Shown: one piece after another, positions 12,075 through 26,885 of the stretch
How the letters are laid out: each line of letters starts with the position of its first letter
Position numbering within the stretch: position 1 is the stretch's first letter
Assembly: GCA_038380795.1 (NCBI GenBank)
Contig: CM076266.1
Span: 11,368,001 to 11,432,000, forward strand
Length of the DNA: 64,000 nt
Direction of reading: 5' to 3'
Source: Pyrocephalus nanus
Lineage: Eukaryota > Chordata > Aves > Passeriformes > Tyrannidae
The notes under the pieces: model-generated
Databases searched by the model: none
What the model was told of the DNA's origin: nothing
The model's input: the letters and a program-made list of their open reading frames with translations, nothing else
Position numbers and translations under genes: made by a program

Positions 12075-15000
12075 GGCATTGTCACCTGAGCCACTTAAAA
12101 TATTTAGTGTTGATTTTACTTTAGATTAGTTTGTTTGCCTTGGGGTTTTTTGAATGTATTTTGTGGGAGTTTGGGAAGCAAGGGGGGATATGGTGGGTTT
12201 TTTGGTAGTGATGGTGTTTTCCCATAGAGAGATTGGCCCAATAAAGTTAATACTAGTATGCCTATAGGAACTAAAATGTGAAGCGGGTTATTTGTGATCT
12301 GCTGTGCACCACTAAATTAAACTCTTTTTTCTTATGCTTTGCCCCATCATGTTTTTAGATAATGATTTACATTTATGACCAAAGACTAAGTCATTGAGTA
12401 TTTTACACTCTCATGAATTCATTGGGGTCCAAGTCTCAGCACGTATAGGAGCAGGCTGTTCTAATTTTAAAACTAAAGTTTAAAATCTTAATAATGCTTT
12501 AAACAAATTCAGCATGCTATAAAATAAAGAAAAATAATTTCACAGTGCTATCTTTATCAACTCAGTAGAAAATGAAAAAATAGAGTTGGTAAGGCCTTTC
12601 ATGCTGTACAAAAATAAATTCTAATATCTATGAAGCTTTTTAAGATACTTTCAACTCCATGGTTTCAAGATAAACATCCTTTGGGAATACATCTATATTT
12701 CTCTGTGTTCAGAGTTGGCAAAATGAACCATGTCCTGCACTTTTGAAGCTCTTTCAGGAAAAGTAATTGAAAGCTTTTGTCACTCAGTCTAAAACATCAG
12801 ATGAAGACCTATCTATAGCTCACTTTGCAATAGTATGAGAAAATAAGGTGGACAAATAGCTGGAGGTAAATTTGTGCTTTTTATATACAGACTAAACAAT
12901 ATTTCTTAAACTTGAATTTGGCATTTACAAATGATAAGACATTTTTAAAATCCACGGCAATGTATTTCACTTTTTATTTTTCAAATATTCCTAATGCAAT
13001 TTCTCTTTTGTTTAAAAATATTCAAGTAAAAGAAAATAAGTTTTTTCTATTTCAGCAGTTCAGAAACCAAAAACTGTGTTGAATATTTATTGCTACATGC
13101 ATGACATGAGATGTTGGCAACCACAAAAAAAAGATTCTTTTTGTCAGAAAACCTTTCCATTTAATTTTAATCAATGGCTAGATTGCTAAATTTTGCCCTA
13201 TAAAGGCTTGACTGGTTCAGTCTCTTTTTTTACACATGACAGAAATAAATAAAAAAAGAAATGTTTCATATTGTAGAGGAAAAGTCCACAAAAATGACAA
13301 ATCAAGATCCTTTCAATCAAGGACAAGGGATCACTCTTAAAGTTACATATGATCAGAGAATCTCACTGAGAACTGAAAAAATGTGTCTTCCTGTGGTAAA
13401 TCTGTTTGGACAGAAAGTGCCATCTCCTTTAGTACATAGGTGATTACCCATGATAGAGTTTCAGAGAGAGAAGAGAAGACTTTCTGTTCCAACAAGATGA
13501 TTTAAAATATCTGTATATGTTTCTATAATAACTGATGCTATCAAGATGTGTAGGTTTTTTCCTTTACTGAAGATAACATACAAGCAATACAAATAAAAAA
13601 GGTGTACAAACAACGGAGTATGTTAGGAAATACTCTTTATGATCAGCTGATCATTAAGCTTTCCACTTCGGCATGGGGTATCAAATACCATGGTTGAGGT
13701 TTAAGTAGGTGAAAATGGTGGAAATGAGAAGCACAGATTTAGATTTAAAATAACCCTATCAGATCTGATATCTTTTTAATATATTATTGTTTGGGACAAA
13801 ATAGTAGGTCAAGGTATTTCAATGTTCAACAGTTTTACAGAATCTTGAATCTTTTACAGAAAAAAAAAAGGCAGATGAAGAGAAATAGACAAAAAATACA
13901 TTTTATAAGAAATTTTATAGCGTTACAAATATTTTCCAGCTATTATTAAAAAATATCATGTCATAGGTAAAAGAAACTGGTTCAAGACAAGATCAAGGGC
14001 ATGGATAACGTGGGGGGGAGGAGGGAAGAAAGAGATTCTAGTCAGACCAACTTGAAATATAATATACGTAATTTTATATTCAAAATACAATCTATTTAAT
14101 TTTTTTTTATTTTAAAATCACAGACAAAAATCTGCACATACATATGAAAAATGCCCCAAAACAAACAAAAAAGCATCTACACCAAATTTAGTCTTTGTTA
14201 GGGTAGAAAGTTTGGGTAAATTACATTTGCTATGAATTTCCATTTCACCATGCAATTTCAGTGACTTCTGTTTCGAATAAAGCACTTTCATGACCTTGAG
14301 ATCAGGGACCTACCTCACTTGTGATGTTTGTGACATAAACAATCACCCCAATCTAATCATTAACTGAGATTTTGTGTTCAAAGATAAATTTTCAGGATTC
14401 GATCACCTATTTTTAGAAGAGGTGATTTATACCTGATTTTGTCCATGGTGCAAAAGCAGTCTGGATAAATGGATTAGATGCCAACAGCTCTACTGCCTCA
14501 GGTGCATCTCCTGTTTGCAGGAAACACCTCAGGACATTGCAATACTCTTCCTTGGGACAAAGTACAGGTGCTTGTGCATGTGAAAAGAAGTACTGGGATA
14601 GTTTGGTCAAAGCAGAGAGGCAGATAATGTAAAATGTAATCTTGACTTTAAGATCCCATACTAAGGCATAGAACAGAATATAAAGAAAGGATGGCAACAT
14701 TACTGATGTTACTTCTCATGTTGAACTGAGGTAGTAAGCCCCTTTTTGTTGCTTCAGATCCAAAAATATTATTTATGTATTTCAGTACCCCAGCACAGCC
14801 TGGATATAACACAAGCATATTATGATGATAAAAGCTCCATGACATAATTTAGGCAATCCAGGCACAAGTAACTGTGAGCTAGATGAGGTTTCTTTTTCAA
14901 TCCAAGGAGGTATATAACTCCAGATAAAGGTGGCGAACTCGTAGGCACTGCAGTGGTAGACCAATTAACATATTTTTTCTTTAAGGTTACTTACTACTTA

Positions 15001-18000
15001 TTTCAGTACATACACCAGTCTGAAATATATGCAAATGCAGCTGAGAGTCACTAGGGACTGTTTTGTTAGAAGTGATAATCAGCCTGAGCATTACAAACAT
15101 GCTGCAGGCTAAACAAGTTGGCCTATAGCACTACAAGAGGTACTTTGCTTTGAAAATCCTCATAATCATTGCCAATGCATCTATGTCACAGAAACTAAGC
15201 AGAGGAAGGGTATAATCAAGCCAAGCTGAGCATGTAAAGAATCATATGGGAGATGGGAATGAGCAACCACTTCTGTGTAGCGAATGGCGATTTCTGTGTT
15301 CAAGCCAGATGTTTTACTGACAACACCTTCAGATGCTGAATGAATATTTCAGTGTGAAATGAGCTTGAGATACAAATTAATGAGTTCTTTTTTCAAAGCC
15401 ACTTAGATATGCTATTACAGTTAACAACATTCTCCCTTTCAGACACAGTTATTTTATTTGGATGAAATAGGATGCCTTATTCAGCCCAGGAAAAATTTCT
15501 ATTAAAAATGTATTGGACTGCAAAGAAATATGTGTATTTACAACAAAAGGCCTTTTAAAGTTTAGATCCTGTGAGATGAAAAAATCATGGCTCGACAAAT
15601 ACAGGACAAGTTAATGATATCCACAGAGTAATATTGTCTGAAGTTGCAAGCCTTTTCTTATCTGAGTAGTTTTCTTATACCATATAAATAGTGCATTGAA
15701 CATCTTTTGTCCCCACAAGAAAACAAACAAAAAATTGCCACTGTCCCCTTAATATGTGAAGTTTAATGTTTCAGCTGAAGGTCTAGGTCTAAAATCCTGA
15801 GCGATGACAAGAGCTACCCCTCCTAAGGCAGAAGCTAAGACAGTAGACTTCTGCTTTTTAGTGTTTATTGCAGAAATTGTCTGCATTTAAATAACAGAAC
15901 TAGTAATCTTGGGCCTCTGCAATCACAGATATTTTTGTCTTGGACATGCCACATGCAATATTTTTCACATGAGATTAAATTTTAACATTTTTATGGTAAA
16001 GTCTATTTTGAAGAATATCATGTCCTATGATTATCTGGTTCAAACAGATGCTTAAATAAAGAAAATTGGTTCTGATTAAGAAATGCAGTAATCATCTGTC
16101 CATCAATTATGCTGTGTTACTTCCTTCATGTAATTTATTTGTATGGTGTATTTGATAAAAGCTTTTAGATAGCTTCACAGAAATTGCACTGCCTTACATT
16201 TTTATGAGCTACACATCCATTAGTGAACTACACTTTGAAGATGTTTTCTATAAATTAACAAGTTCGTCTATGCCTCTTAATGGAACATATCAGGTGAATT
16301 AGATAGCGAAGAAGTCTGTAAGTCCATAATGTGTCTTTTTTCTACTACTGCTTTCATTTATGCAGTCTTTTGAAGGAAAAAAAAATATTCATTGCCTTGA
16401 AAATGTGACCTTTTATTAGTGATCCGGAAGAAATCAAGTTACTGTGATGTGATCTCCAAGAAACAGGTGTAATCAAAAGATCCTTGTTACACTAAGCCTA
16501 AACCATTAGTGCAGATTTACCTCCTTTTCCTGATATAAAATATCAAAAACGTCATTCAAGAACCTTGTCTTTGCCAGACCCAAGAGTAATCACTGAGGCT
16601 TTACCTATGCAGGGCTGACAGGAAACTGTTCTTCCAAAGGTGGTATTTGTATTATTGTTGTAGTTGTCATTACAGATAAACTTGGGACAAAATTCCCAAT
16701 TGAGACAATCACACATCCAGAAATATGGACGATTTGAGGTTGTCCAAGTCCTGTCATTTTACAATATTGCTTCTCCCTGTCTAACTTTTCAATTTTGTCT
16801 TTGTTTTTCAAATCCTGGCTAATTAGAGGATTTCTTTTTTTTTTGACACCAGATTTTCATGTTATGCTTTAGATGCAAGAACTATATAGTGTTCTATTAA
16901 CTGCGGATTTTTGCTTCTTAGATTTGTGTGTTAATTGGTAACACCTGCATTAAACTTTTTTTTTTTAACTGTTTTTCATTGTAGTAATTAACCACATTAT
17001 CAGAACAGCCAAAATTAACCATTTGTCAGCTTATTTCTTCAGCCAGTATCTGTGAAGATCTTTTATTTTCCATTCTTGGTTATGTTTTGAAAATGAAGTG
17101 TAGGGTAGTGAAGCAAAGAGTAGAAAAATGCATGCAATAAAAATAATTTGTCTTTTGAGATAAAGTACCTTCTGAAATGATTATGCATCTTTTGGCTTTG
17201 ATTTGATCACATTACTGGGCTTTTCTTTCCAGCTATTACATCTATACATTATAATCACTATATGAAAATCGAGCCACTCATATGCATACAATCTTGAAAA
17301 CTGATGCTATAGGCCAAAGCAGAAGTTGTAATAAAGCAAGAGTGAGCAACAAAATACTGAATAAACTCATACGAATACATAATTTATTTTCCTCAGTACA
17401 GATATTATTTTAAATTGGGAAGCTTTTCTTGTAATCTGAATAGTTTGCAATCTCTGATGAATGTCTTTTGCTTTCTTCCTGCCACAGGCCCTATCTTTGA
17501 AATAAGGTAATTTTCCTTAATTGTGTCTCTCATGCCTGTTTCATGGAAGTTCTTTCGGGCAGGGTGTGCCTTTCATATGCCTAATATTTGCTTTCCCGTG
17601 GTGACTAGTATAATGTAGCCTAGTATAATGCAGTATAATACCACTCCCTAGGTGGTCTCATCTAATCACTTACAAGGAGAAATTCACCTTTTAACAGTTT
17701 TTTTAACATCTTTCAAGAAGATGGGCTCTTGCATTAACGATGGAAAACATAGGGAAGGATATAACATGACAGATAATGTTTGTCCAGATATTTTCTGTGG
17801 GACAAATTGCTCATTCAGAGCAATATAATTTGAAAAATTGACATTTGTAACTAAGAAGTCCTTTACAAGGCTACTGTTATTGTTGTTTTAAAAGGCACAC
17901 AGTCCTCTGGCTGGGGAGAGCTGGGGTTGTAATTCACCTACAGAAAGGTCAGTTGTTACATACAAAGTTTGACTGCAAGATGCTCAGAAATTACAATGAT

Positions 18001-18240
18001 GTACTTGGAACAGAGCAAAGCAGAACTTGGAAAATACATGCTGTAGATACCAACTGGATTTTCAACGGTATTTGAGTTGTTGATTTACTTTACTTCAATG
18101 GAGGAGAATGAAATACTTGACATGAAAGAAACATAACTGCTGACTAGATTCCTCTTGGTAATATGCACTGAAATACTACATAATCTCAGTGAAACCTATG
18201 TTTTCTGTGCCTTTCAATGTGAGCAATTTATTTCTGGTGG

Positions 18241-18284
18241 TTTTTTTTGTTTGTTTGGTTGGTTGGTTGGTTGGTTGTTTTTTT
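18241..18284. repeat. T-rich (TTGG)n tetranucleotide repeat
   Basis: A T run, two TTTG units, about five TTGG units, then another T run. An ordinary microsatellite. Confidence 0.9.
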
Positions 18285-19100
18285 TAAATCTAAAACTGGC
18301 CTTTCCAATATGTTCATATTGTGACAAAATTAAATAATTTCTTAGGCATACAGAATATTTTTTGCGAGGCTTTCCATAAGCCTTGTTTTTCTGCCAACTT
18401 ACAAAACCCTGTTTAATTACACAGTGTATTACTTAAATTATTAGTAAGAAACTTTACAGCCGAAAAACTGAGGACAATCAACTTTTTGGACAGGGATTAC
18501 TCTCTAGCATACCAAACTACAAGCCTCTTTTGGGAAAGCTATCCAGGCTCCTGATTATCTAAGTAGGAATAGTCAAAAAGATTATGATTTGATGACGGGA
18601 AAAAAACTCAAGATATTATTTAACATCAAATAACTCTGAATTTTGTAATATCAATTTCAAATCTATGGTTCCAATAATGCCTACAAAGAGTGGAGAAATT
18701 TAAACAGGACAGAGGAAAAAAACAAGGGAACTGCATGCTGCCTGGTAGAAAGTATGAAGGGTGGTGGAGATGCAAAGCCCATACACTTAAGGCCATGCAG
18801 CCAAGAAATATGGCATATTTAATGTATTTGCTATTGTCCTGGGAAAAGGAAGGCTGTATCTGCCTTTTCAAAACCTGAGGAATGTGAAATATCAAAATAA
18901 ATTTCCTTTATATGCTTGTATTCCTTTTGTCCTTGAATTGGATATAGTATGGATATGATTTTCATGCACCCAATTCTGTTTTCCTTTAATTGAATACAAA
19001 TTAGTGTCCCATTTAAGTATGTCAGCCAAAGAAAGATTTGCTTCTCTGGAGAATGACAGCAGGAGACATGTCCAGAAATAGGCAAAAACTAGCAGTCTAA

Positions 19101-19178
19101 TAGATATATACACACACAGACACATATATATACATATACAAATATATATGTGTATACATGTGTTTGTACATATATATT
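19101..19178. repeat. Mixed (TA)n/(CA)n dinucleotide repeat
   Basis: Alternating purine-pyrimidine stretch with TA, CA and TG segments in both senses, imperfect throughout. It is partly self-complementary (ATATGTGTATACATGTG-type arms), so slippage and hairpin formation are plausible. Confidence 0.9.
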
Positions 19179-20364
19179 CAAATCAGCATTCCAAGGGCAG
19201 CTGTTGCTATTAAGGGCATTTCACTTACAAGCACAATATTAAATTAGATTGGCTTACAGAACCCATAAACATGTTATGTCGGTGTGTTATAACAAAGATA
19301 ATAGAAGTAATAACAAATAGAATTTAGAATCACATTTTAATTAGTCATATGAACAGTTTAACACAGAAATACTGACAAAGCAGAACTAACAGTGTAATGA
19401 AGCTGCTTAAAGGTGTAGATAGGAGCCATCCTTGCAATATAAATGCAGTTTTTAATAAGAATTTTTGCTTAAAATAATGATTTCACTAAATCACTGTAAC
19501 TGAAAAAAAAAGGCCAAATGAGAAGTATGCCCTGTTTGACTTTACCTAGGGGAACAAAGACCTTTTTTTCTTCACTATGAATCTTGCTATGAAAAAAAAT
19601 AATTCATGCATAAAATTGCTCATATATTTAGAATACCTGATTTGTAGTTCACATGAAAAGAAGCACTTAAGAGGAGAGGTGTCATGTTGGTCTTCTCTGG
19701 ATATTTTATTTGTTTTTGAATTTGAATGGTATTAATGATTTGTCTGTGTAACCATTTTAACTCTTTCAGAAATGGTTATCTGACAACTTAACTTTTCTGT
19801 TAAAATTATTATTATATAGTTAATGTCCAAAAAAAAATTCAGCAAATAATTCATTGAGGCATTCAGTTCTTATCACTCAACATAGCAAAAAAAAAGGCAA
19901 AAAATTTTATAAAACAGTAATTTTGAAGTCCTTAAGCATTCATATTTATATATATATACTTTCCAATTTTTTAATTGATGAATTATAAATTAATTTATTA
20001 ATATTCTGGATGTTTCCTGAAACAGCAATATTTCTGCACCAAGCCAGATGATGTGGTACATAGCTGTAAAACACAAGGAAACAAATATATAAATGAAATA
20101 ATGGAACACAAGGAAACGTTTTCATTAATTAATGCACCTGAGTTTTATGTAACGGCAATTAGCATATTTCTAAATCCAACATCCTCAGGAACCATATAAA
20201 AAGCTCCACTTTAAATAAAAATGTAGGAATTAAAATAAGAAAGAAAAAAGGAATCTAACTAAAGCAAAAACTTCTAAAAAGTGATGACACTATCTTTTAC
20301 ACCTAGAGAGAACCCCAGCTACCACACTGGTCACTCTTGAATGCACTTTAATATAGTAAATATT

Positions 20365-20435
20365 AGTTTTCCTTTTTTACAGATGAGTCACTGAGACAAA
20401 ACTCAACGATTTGCTCAGGATTATATAGGCAGACA
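20365..20435 (-). mobile_element. Possible ancient MIR-type SINE fragment
   Basis: TTTTTTACAGATGAG, then TCACTGAGACAAAACTC and TTTGCTCAGGATTATATAGGC, follow in order the reverse complement of MIR: the TTTTACAGATGAGGAAACTGAG block, the CAGAG/AAGTAACTT block and TTGCCCAAGGTCACACAG. The order and spacing of the blocks are the evidence; identity is moderate. An L2-type tail with the same motif is the alternative. Confidence 0.5.
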
Positions 20436-22327
20436 CACAACAAGGAAACACTGATCAAGATAATACTTTAACCACAAAACTTGCCTTTCCTTCAACAACC
20501 TATAATAACAAAAAATTGAAAAAAAAAGGGAAAATGCAAATCTAAATGGACAACACCCAAGAGGTTTGCTGAAAATGACTTGCAAAGGAGTGAGTCCTTT
20601 TTCTGCAGTGAAAAAAAAATGGCAGGTGAAATGCACTTTGAAAACATGGGCTATGAGGGGTTTTAAATAATCAAAGACACAGTAATATGTTATTAGAACC
20701 CATTGTCACAATGCAGCATTCAGGCCAAGAGCTTAGCAGGAATTAAAAAAGGATTAAATCTTTATAAGGATAATAAGAACATCCATAGTTACTTTAGATA
20801 GGATATAAAATAATACTTTTAGAAAAGAAATACAGGCATTCCTTTAGGCATAAGTGAACCATTAATTTAGGAAGGTAGGAAAAACTTAATCTATAGCAAA
20901 ATTATTGTGCAGTCTGTGACCTCCTTTGAAGAAACTTCTGAAGCATTCCATAAGATTCAGAAAAACATTGTAGAAGAACTACTGATTGCATCCATTTTGT
21001 CAAATTCTATTTTTAAACCCCGTGTATTAAGTCCATTTTCCCATAGTAGTTTGAATATTGACATCCATGTTCACCTTCTTTCTACTGCTATAATCAAGAT
21101 CTCACAGAATTTCCTAAAAATAAATGTGAGTAAATAGAAGTGTATGTTCAGAGAAGCTGGAAATTAAATTTAATTTCACTGAAAGAAGAAAGATCAAAAT
21201 CTTATTAGCCTTTTCATCTGCTGCGTAGCTCATTTATATGCACTTCTTGTCTAAATACTTAGAACTAACTTAAAAAAGTTGTAGACATATATCAAAAGCA
21301 GAACTTGTTATACCAAAAATTTAATTATAGATCCCTGTATTTTCTAATGTATAAATAATTATATTCTCTGTAAAAAATAATACATTGCAAATATTTGGTG
21401 AACTGTAGTATGCAAAAGAAAAGTGTTTTTAACTCTACCACTATTCCATATACACATAATGGTTATTCAGATGTGCTACCATTGCAAAGGTCATAACTAC
21501 AAGATAGAACTCATGCCTTTTTTTGGTCTTGAATAATGTTAAAAAAAAAAAACGTAAACAACCCATATTCGAAGATTAACAATTTGTGATGAGGTACATA
21601 GTGGTCCCTGAAGAACCATAATTGAATAAGTTCTTGTTTTCCAGCTTAAGGGTCATTTCCAGGGGTAAGTCAATGAACTTTTTCTGAAAAGGCAAAGTTC
21701 AAAAGTCCTCATCTCCTCAGAAAGGATTTTCCTGTGAAGAAATTTTCAGTACTGATGACAACAACTCTTTTTTCTAGCGCAAAGACATTATGCTTCACAG
21801 ACTGGTGTTTTCTTGGGTGCTTTGCCATCACTTAGGGCACAAAACCTTATTTGTGAGGGTCGTGGCAGGACACTTATAGCTCAGGGTTTGCTGTGTACTG
21901 AATCTCTGAATAACTTAAAATGCCAGAGGGCTCTATGCTTTCTCTGTGAATGGGAAAGAGCAAGGAAGTATTCTTTGTGAGTACAACTGCATTGGTAAAT
22001 GATGGGTCCTCAGCTCATTGTCCTCATTGAGCATGAATGTTATTTAATTCTCAGCCTCCTTTTTGTGAGGAACCTGTTAGACTGGATATAGTTCATTCTA
22101 GAAACTGCTCATCCGAAGTAGTATGGAGGAATCTACACCTCATTTGACTGTGTTCCCCCTTCTCCATGTGATTCTTGGAATCACGGGTGCAGCATATGGG
22201 GCCTAAATGACACCCAGAGTCAAATACTGTGTAGTGTGGGTATGGCCAATCTACTTAAGGGAGGGTGAGTATGCATGGATGAAGAGGAAGTAAACACTAC
22301 CCTGACCAAGCTGAGTCTTTTGTTCTG

Positions 22328-22345
22328 TTTTTTTTTTTTTTTTTT
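22328..22345. repeat. Poly-T tract, 18 T
   Basis: A T run followed by CCAG. It resembles a splice acceptor tract on the plus strand, but no convincing exon follows. Confidence 0.9.
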
Positions 22346-25300
22346 CCAGTATGGATGTAGCATGGGTAATTCTTTAGGTTTTACTTCAGTCTTCTCATTT
22401 GGTCACATAAGAAATTTAAATCTGTCTACAAATTACTAATGAGAGAAAGTGAATGGAGTATGGTTAGTCACTACTGGCAACAACTATGTATTCAATGAGA
22501 AACTTTGGATGTAACATCAGATTTAGGAAGGCCCTAATCTCTTGCTTGCCAGAGACCAGAAGGTATATATACAGCTGTTGCCCCTTTTTCCTATTTTTTT
22601 CCCCAGTATGTCCAGTACTTACCACTACAAGAAGTGCATTTGGATCACGCACTGTACAACAGTTTTTCCATTTTATAAAGACTGCAAGAACTCATACCAT
22701 GAAGTTGTCCTAATAAACAAATCAGTTCTACTTTTTTTTTCTCTCTCAGATTTTTCTTCTATAACTCCTACTATTCCAGACACAAATGATTTTCTAGAAG
22801 TTATTTACATTTAGACTAGCATGCAGTTCTTCACAAGAGGAAAGTATCTTACTGACTCATAAATAAGTAAAAAAAAAATTAAAAATCTACATTCTGTAAT
22901 GATGTTTGTAATAATCTATATTGACTAGTCAAATTTTGATTTTTGTTTTTAACATCAGAAGCTGTTGATGCATGGGGTTTTGTTGTTTGGTTGTTTTTTT
23001 TAATGGCAACTACTATTTTGCTTTAGATTTGCTAGCTTAAAAATCCCAAATCCATTTTCACAGCTCATATAAAGCTCACTGTACAATTTCTAGCACAGCA
23101 AGGAGAAACTCAGTAGATAAGTAGAGAAAACGATTTTGAAACTAAGTCAGCATTTTTAAAGAATTTGATTTATAAAATGCAATTTTTTGCCTTCAGCAAA
23201 TCCTTGAAAGTCATTATGGCTTTTTTTCTAGTTAACTTTCTTCAATATGCCTAGTGATGGAAACAGCTATTTACAATATTTAAAGTAGTTTTATAAATGC
23301 TTTATGAAAATCATGGTTACCTTTATTTCTCTGGCACTATTTTTCATTAACATTTTGGTACACAAGAAAATGTATTTTCACAAAAGCAAAACAGGATTAT
23401 AGGAGCTAAGCCCAGTCTTGAATTAAAATCAGGGAAATAAATTTGAATGAAACAAGAGTTCTGTTCTGACTACATTGCAGAGTAACTACCGTTTTATCTT
23501 ACAGAAAGCTAAAATGCGATTTCTAGAGGATGTTTTGGTCTAGAACCGTCTGAAAAATGCTTCTTTAATGCAATTTGGTGTTCTTTGCTGATTTTGGAGT
23601 CAAAGTTCCTGAGCATATCCCAGAGTAGTCCTAAGGCTGCTCTGAATGACACAAGCCTGTCCAGGAGATGCCAGGCCTGCCCAGATGTGCCTGAAGTGGT
23701 GACACACTCCCAGTAGTCCATACCAGCAGCAGTCCCTACTAGAATATGAAAATTGAAAAAAGGCTATGTACAAGAAACCCTCAGTGTTATTTTTCTGGTA
23801 AATTTTGAGCCTAGAATCCTCTCTCATAACAAACAGTGGCTGAATATGGGGTTTGGTAGCTCTTTGCTGTATGGAAATCTCTACGACTGATTCTGGCTGG
23901 AGGGACTATGATTTTCCCTAAATAATGGAAAACCAAAACACAAAGCCAGAGAGGACTAGTGATGTTAACACTGTGGGAGATCAATAGTCTGTATGCACTA
24001 TTGTTGCCGCTGTTTTTACTAGTTTATTTAGCATTCAGACTAGGATGTAGTGATGAGTCTTTTGTCACATCATTTTTTAGAGCCAGACACCAGAGAGATG
24101 GAAGTAAAACAAATTAAAAACCTGTTCATAGCCCTGGGCATATTTTACTTTGTCATTTGGTTCAGTTCATTTCAGCATTCCACTTTTAATGGCTCACTTA
24201 GTTAAACTTGAACTTATGATCACTGTTACTACTTCTAATAAAGGCCTGTTTTGTGAGGGTTTCATTACTGTTGCCTCAGGATAACAGCTGCTAATTTGTT
24301 TTATTACTATAATATATTTTATTTAGATTTTTCTCTTAAAAACCGCTGGCTGTGCTTCTTGTAGTCATTGTTTTCTACTAAAACAGCCAGTTTGCAGAGC
24401 TGGCATAGCCCACAGGACATTGTCTATGGCCAGGACTGGGAACTGATGAGTCAGATCTACAAGCATGTCCAACTTATACCTCAGGCTTGCTTCTTGACTT
24501 TGACAAAACAATTTTTTTTCCTCCTGTAAAATACAGACAGCAAGATCTATATCCCTTTTGTTAGGGGCTTAGATGCCTGCTGATGAACAGTGCTGGGTAA
24601 GAGCAGCATATTTTCTATCAGAGGTTATACAATGGATTTTTATACCACTTGTACACTTGAGCCAACTCAGTGTTCTCAGTCCAGTTATTAAGGATTTTCT
24701 TTTTTGAACTCCAGTATTAGAAGTTTATGGTACTAATTCAGTTCTTATTTGGATTTCTGTAATAATTAAAAAGTATTGCACTGTTATGCTGCAGTTGATT
24801 GGGTTATCTCAAAAATGTATAACTGACAGACAAACCCACATTTATAACTCAAGTGCAGAAGGCAATCTGGGTTCTGAACTAGTTATTTTGACACTTGTGA
24901 TATTCTCTTGTATGCAGTATAAACATCTTATTATTCCCTGTTAGACTGTGAAGCTTGGCTGCTCTGGCTATGCTTAGCAAGCATAAAAGACTTACATTGC
25001 CTAAAAGGATCCTGAGGCAGCATAATTACATGCCCCATCACAATCCCTCCAGAACAGCTTGTGTACTTCTCTGCATGGAGCTAGGCCTCCAGCCCACCAT
25101 GATTTCTCAAGGTTGCAAGGAAAAGTTGACCTGCATTTTCTGATCCCTTGCTCACACCGAAGAGATGATCTCAAGTGCATTTCCTGTATCTGAGTACTGA
25201 CATATAAATAGTGTTTGATTACCTACTATTTCTGTATTTGATGCAGTGATTATAATGTAATCTGAACTCTCTTAATTTCTATAATAAAAAAATAGGAGAA

Positions 25301-26438
25301 AAGGATATTTTATTGTTTCAAATTCTGTGTGCTTTGTCTTAGGATCAAGCTATGAACTGCTGTTCTAATTAATTTTTAGACTGTATTATGCAAGTAGTCA
25401 CCTATTTTATCTAAGGCTGTCCACTGAAGACTTTACAGTAACTGAGAAAGTAAATGTGATTTAAAGAGCCAAGGGCAGAGGGAGAAGACTTTGCAACACT
25501 CAACTTTAGGCTTGTTCTTTAGGCTAGAAGGGAATGGTACTTCTAATATCACTTTCTGTTCATTGGAAAGATGTAGGTCTCTCCAAAACAATTGGATGAA
25601 ACACCTGACAACTATTCTACCCAGAATTCATGTTCTCACACAAAAAGAAATGATACAGTGGACACTATTCTCCCACACACCATCAGGAACTAAACTTTAT
25701 CTAATCTATGCAAGAGCCAAGCTTGAATTCACCAAGAAGAGGTGGAATATCAAAACTACACAATTCAAATTAACACTACACACAATAGTGTTGCAAACTG
25801 TAGTTTATAAAGACAGAGAAAACAAATAGTAAGTATTTGCCCAGTGAGGGTCTGGCAACTTAAGTACATGTCATAGGAACAGAACATGCAAGACAGTTCC
25901 ACTATTTGTTGGTTACTAAACCTTCACAAATCTCTGATTGTATCAGTAAACCTGATGTAATGAATTTGTAACTATTCATATCTGATAACTCTGAAAGGCA
26001 TGTGGTTATGAGCATTAGGCCACCTGGTTTAGGTAACTGGTTTTGAAAACCTGGTTCTCAATGCACTTTTGGAACAACCGAAATCATAATAAACTGCACC
26101 ACTGACCTCTGCTGAAGATAATCAGAACTGCTCATGTTTGAAAATTGTTCTTTATCAGTAAGAGCTACAAGGGATTCTCCCTTCAAGTTAAGCTGGAAGG
26201 GCTAGAGATTGAAGCTGAGACTGTTTAGCCATTCAATCAGGGAAGTAAAGAACATAGATGGGAGAGAACTACCTGAGCAAAGGGAAAACACTGGCATAAA
26301 AACACTGAAGAACACATTTGTCATGGATACATTTGTGCTGCAAATGGAAAGAAATTTCTTTTGATGCAGCCAAAAATGTCAAACTGGGTAGTGCTGGAGT
26401 TTTTGAAAAGAACCATATTTCACACACATATAAAGGAG

Positions 26439-26462
26439 GCATAGTTTGAAGCATAGTTTGAA
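26439..26462. repeat. 12-bp tandem duplication (GCATAGTTTGAA)x2
   Basis: Two perfect adjacent copies. It looks like a small replication-slippage duplication. Confidence 0.9.
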
Positions 26463-26843
26463 GTAAATCCTTTCCAGCCTAAAGTTCTTGTTATGGTTTT
26501 CACCTAGTATCACAGTGCTCCCTTTCAATTTAGCTGCAATGCTAAGCCCTTGAAAACCTCTCGTTCTGTTCTAAAGTGACTTATAGTCACCAAACATCAC
26601 TGAAACATATCAAACTTCCTTCCTCACAGGTGAATGAATACAAAAGGCAATAAACATCACAAATTACCTACTTTGAGTGCAACTGAAAACTTCATATTCT
26701 CATCCCTCAGTATAACCTCAAGTCTTCCTCTCAGATAGCTAGTGTTTAACAAACCAGGACACACATCTTTTGCAGTGTCACTATTTAGATTACTCCAAAG
26801 TTGAAACTCCATTATCATTCATGGAGGATTCAAATTTAGATAT

Positions 26844-26847
<4 letters not shown>

Positions 26848-26883
<36 letters not shown>
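26848..26883. repeat. Poly-A tract, 36 A
   Basis: An uninterrupted A run followed by GAAAAGGGGGAAAAA. There is no AATAAA just upstream and no recognisable retrocopy. Confidence 0.95.

Positions 26884-26885
<2 letters not shown>

Larger units (their letters stand above)
9137..20364. other. Long unique non-coding stretch
   Basis: About 11 kb of AT-rich DNA without recognised LINE, LTR or DNA-transposon sequence. It holds simple repeats (9675, 9898, 12041, 18241, 19101), an octamer ATGCAAAT at 15029-15036 in a motif-dense block (about 15000-15480), and a 15-bp-spaced repeat of CTAGTATAATG at 17605 and 17620. No open frame shows a domain. Confidence 0.65.

Noticed and set aside
24490..24570. MIR-like TCCTCCTGTAAAATACAG
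   Set aside because: One short block only; the expected upstream GGGCAAGTTACTT block is absent.
25491..25829. 112-codon plus-strand open frame
   Set aside because: No recognisable family, no paired splice signals and low-information composition.
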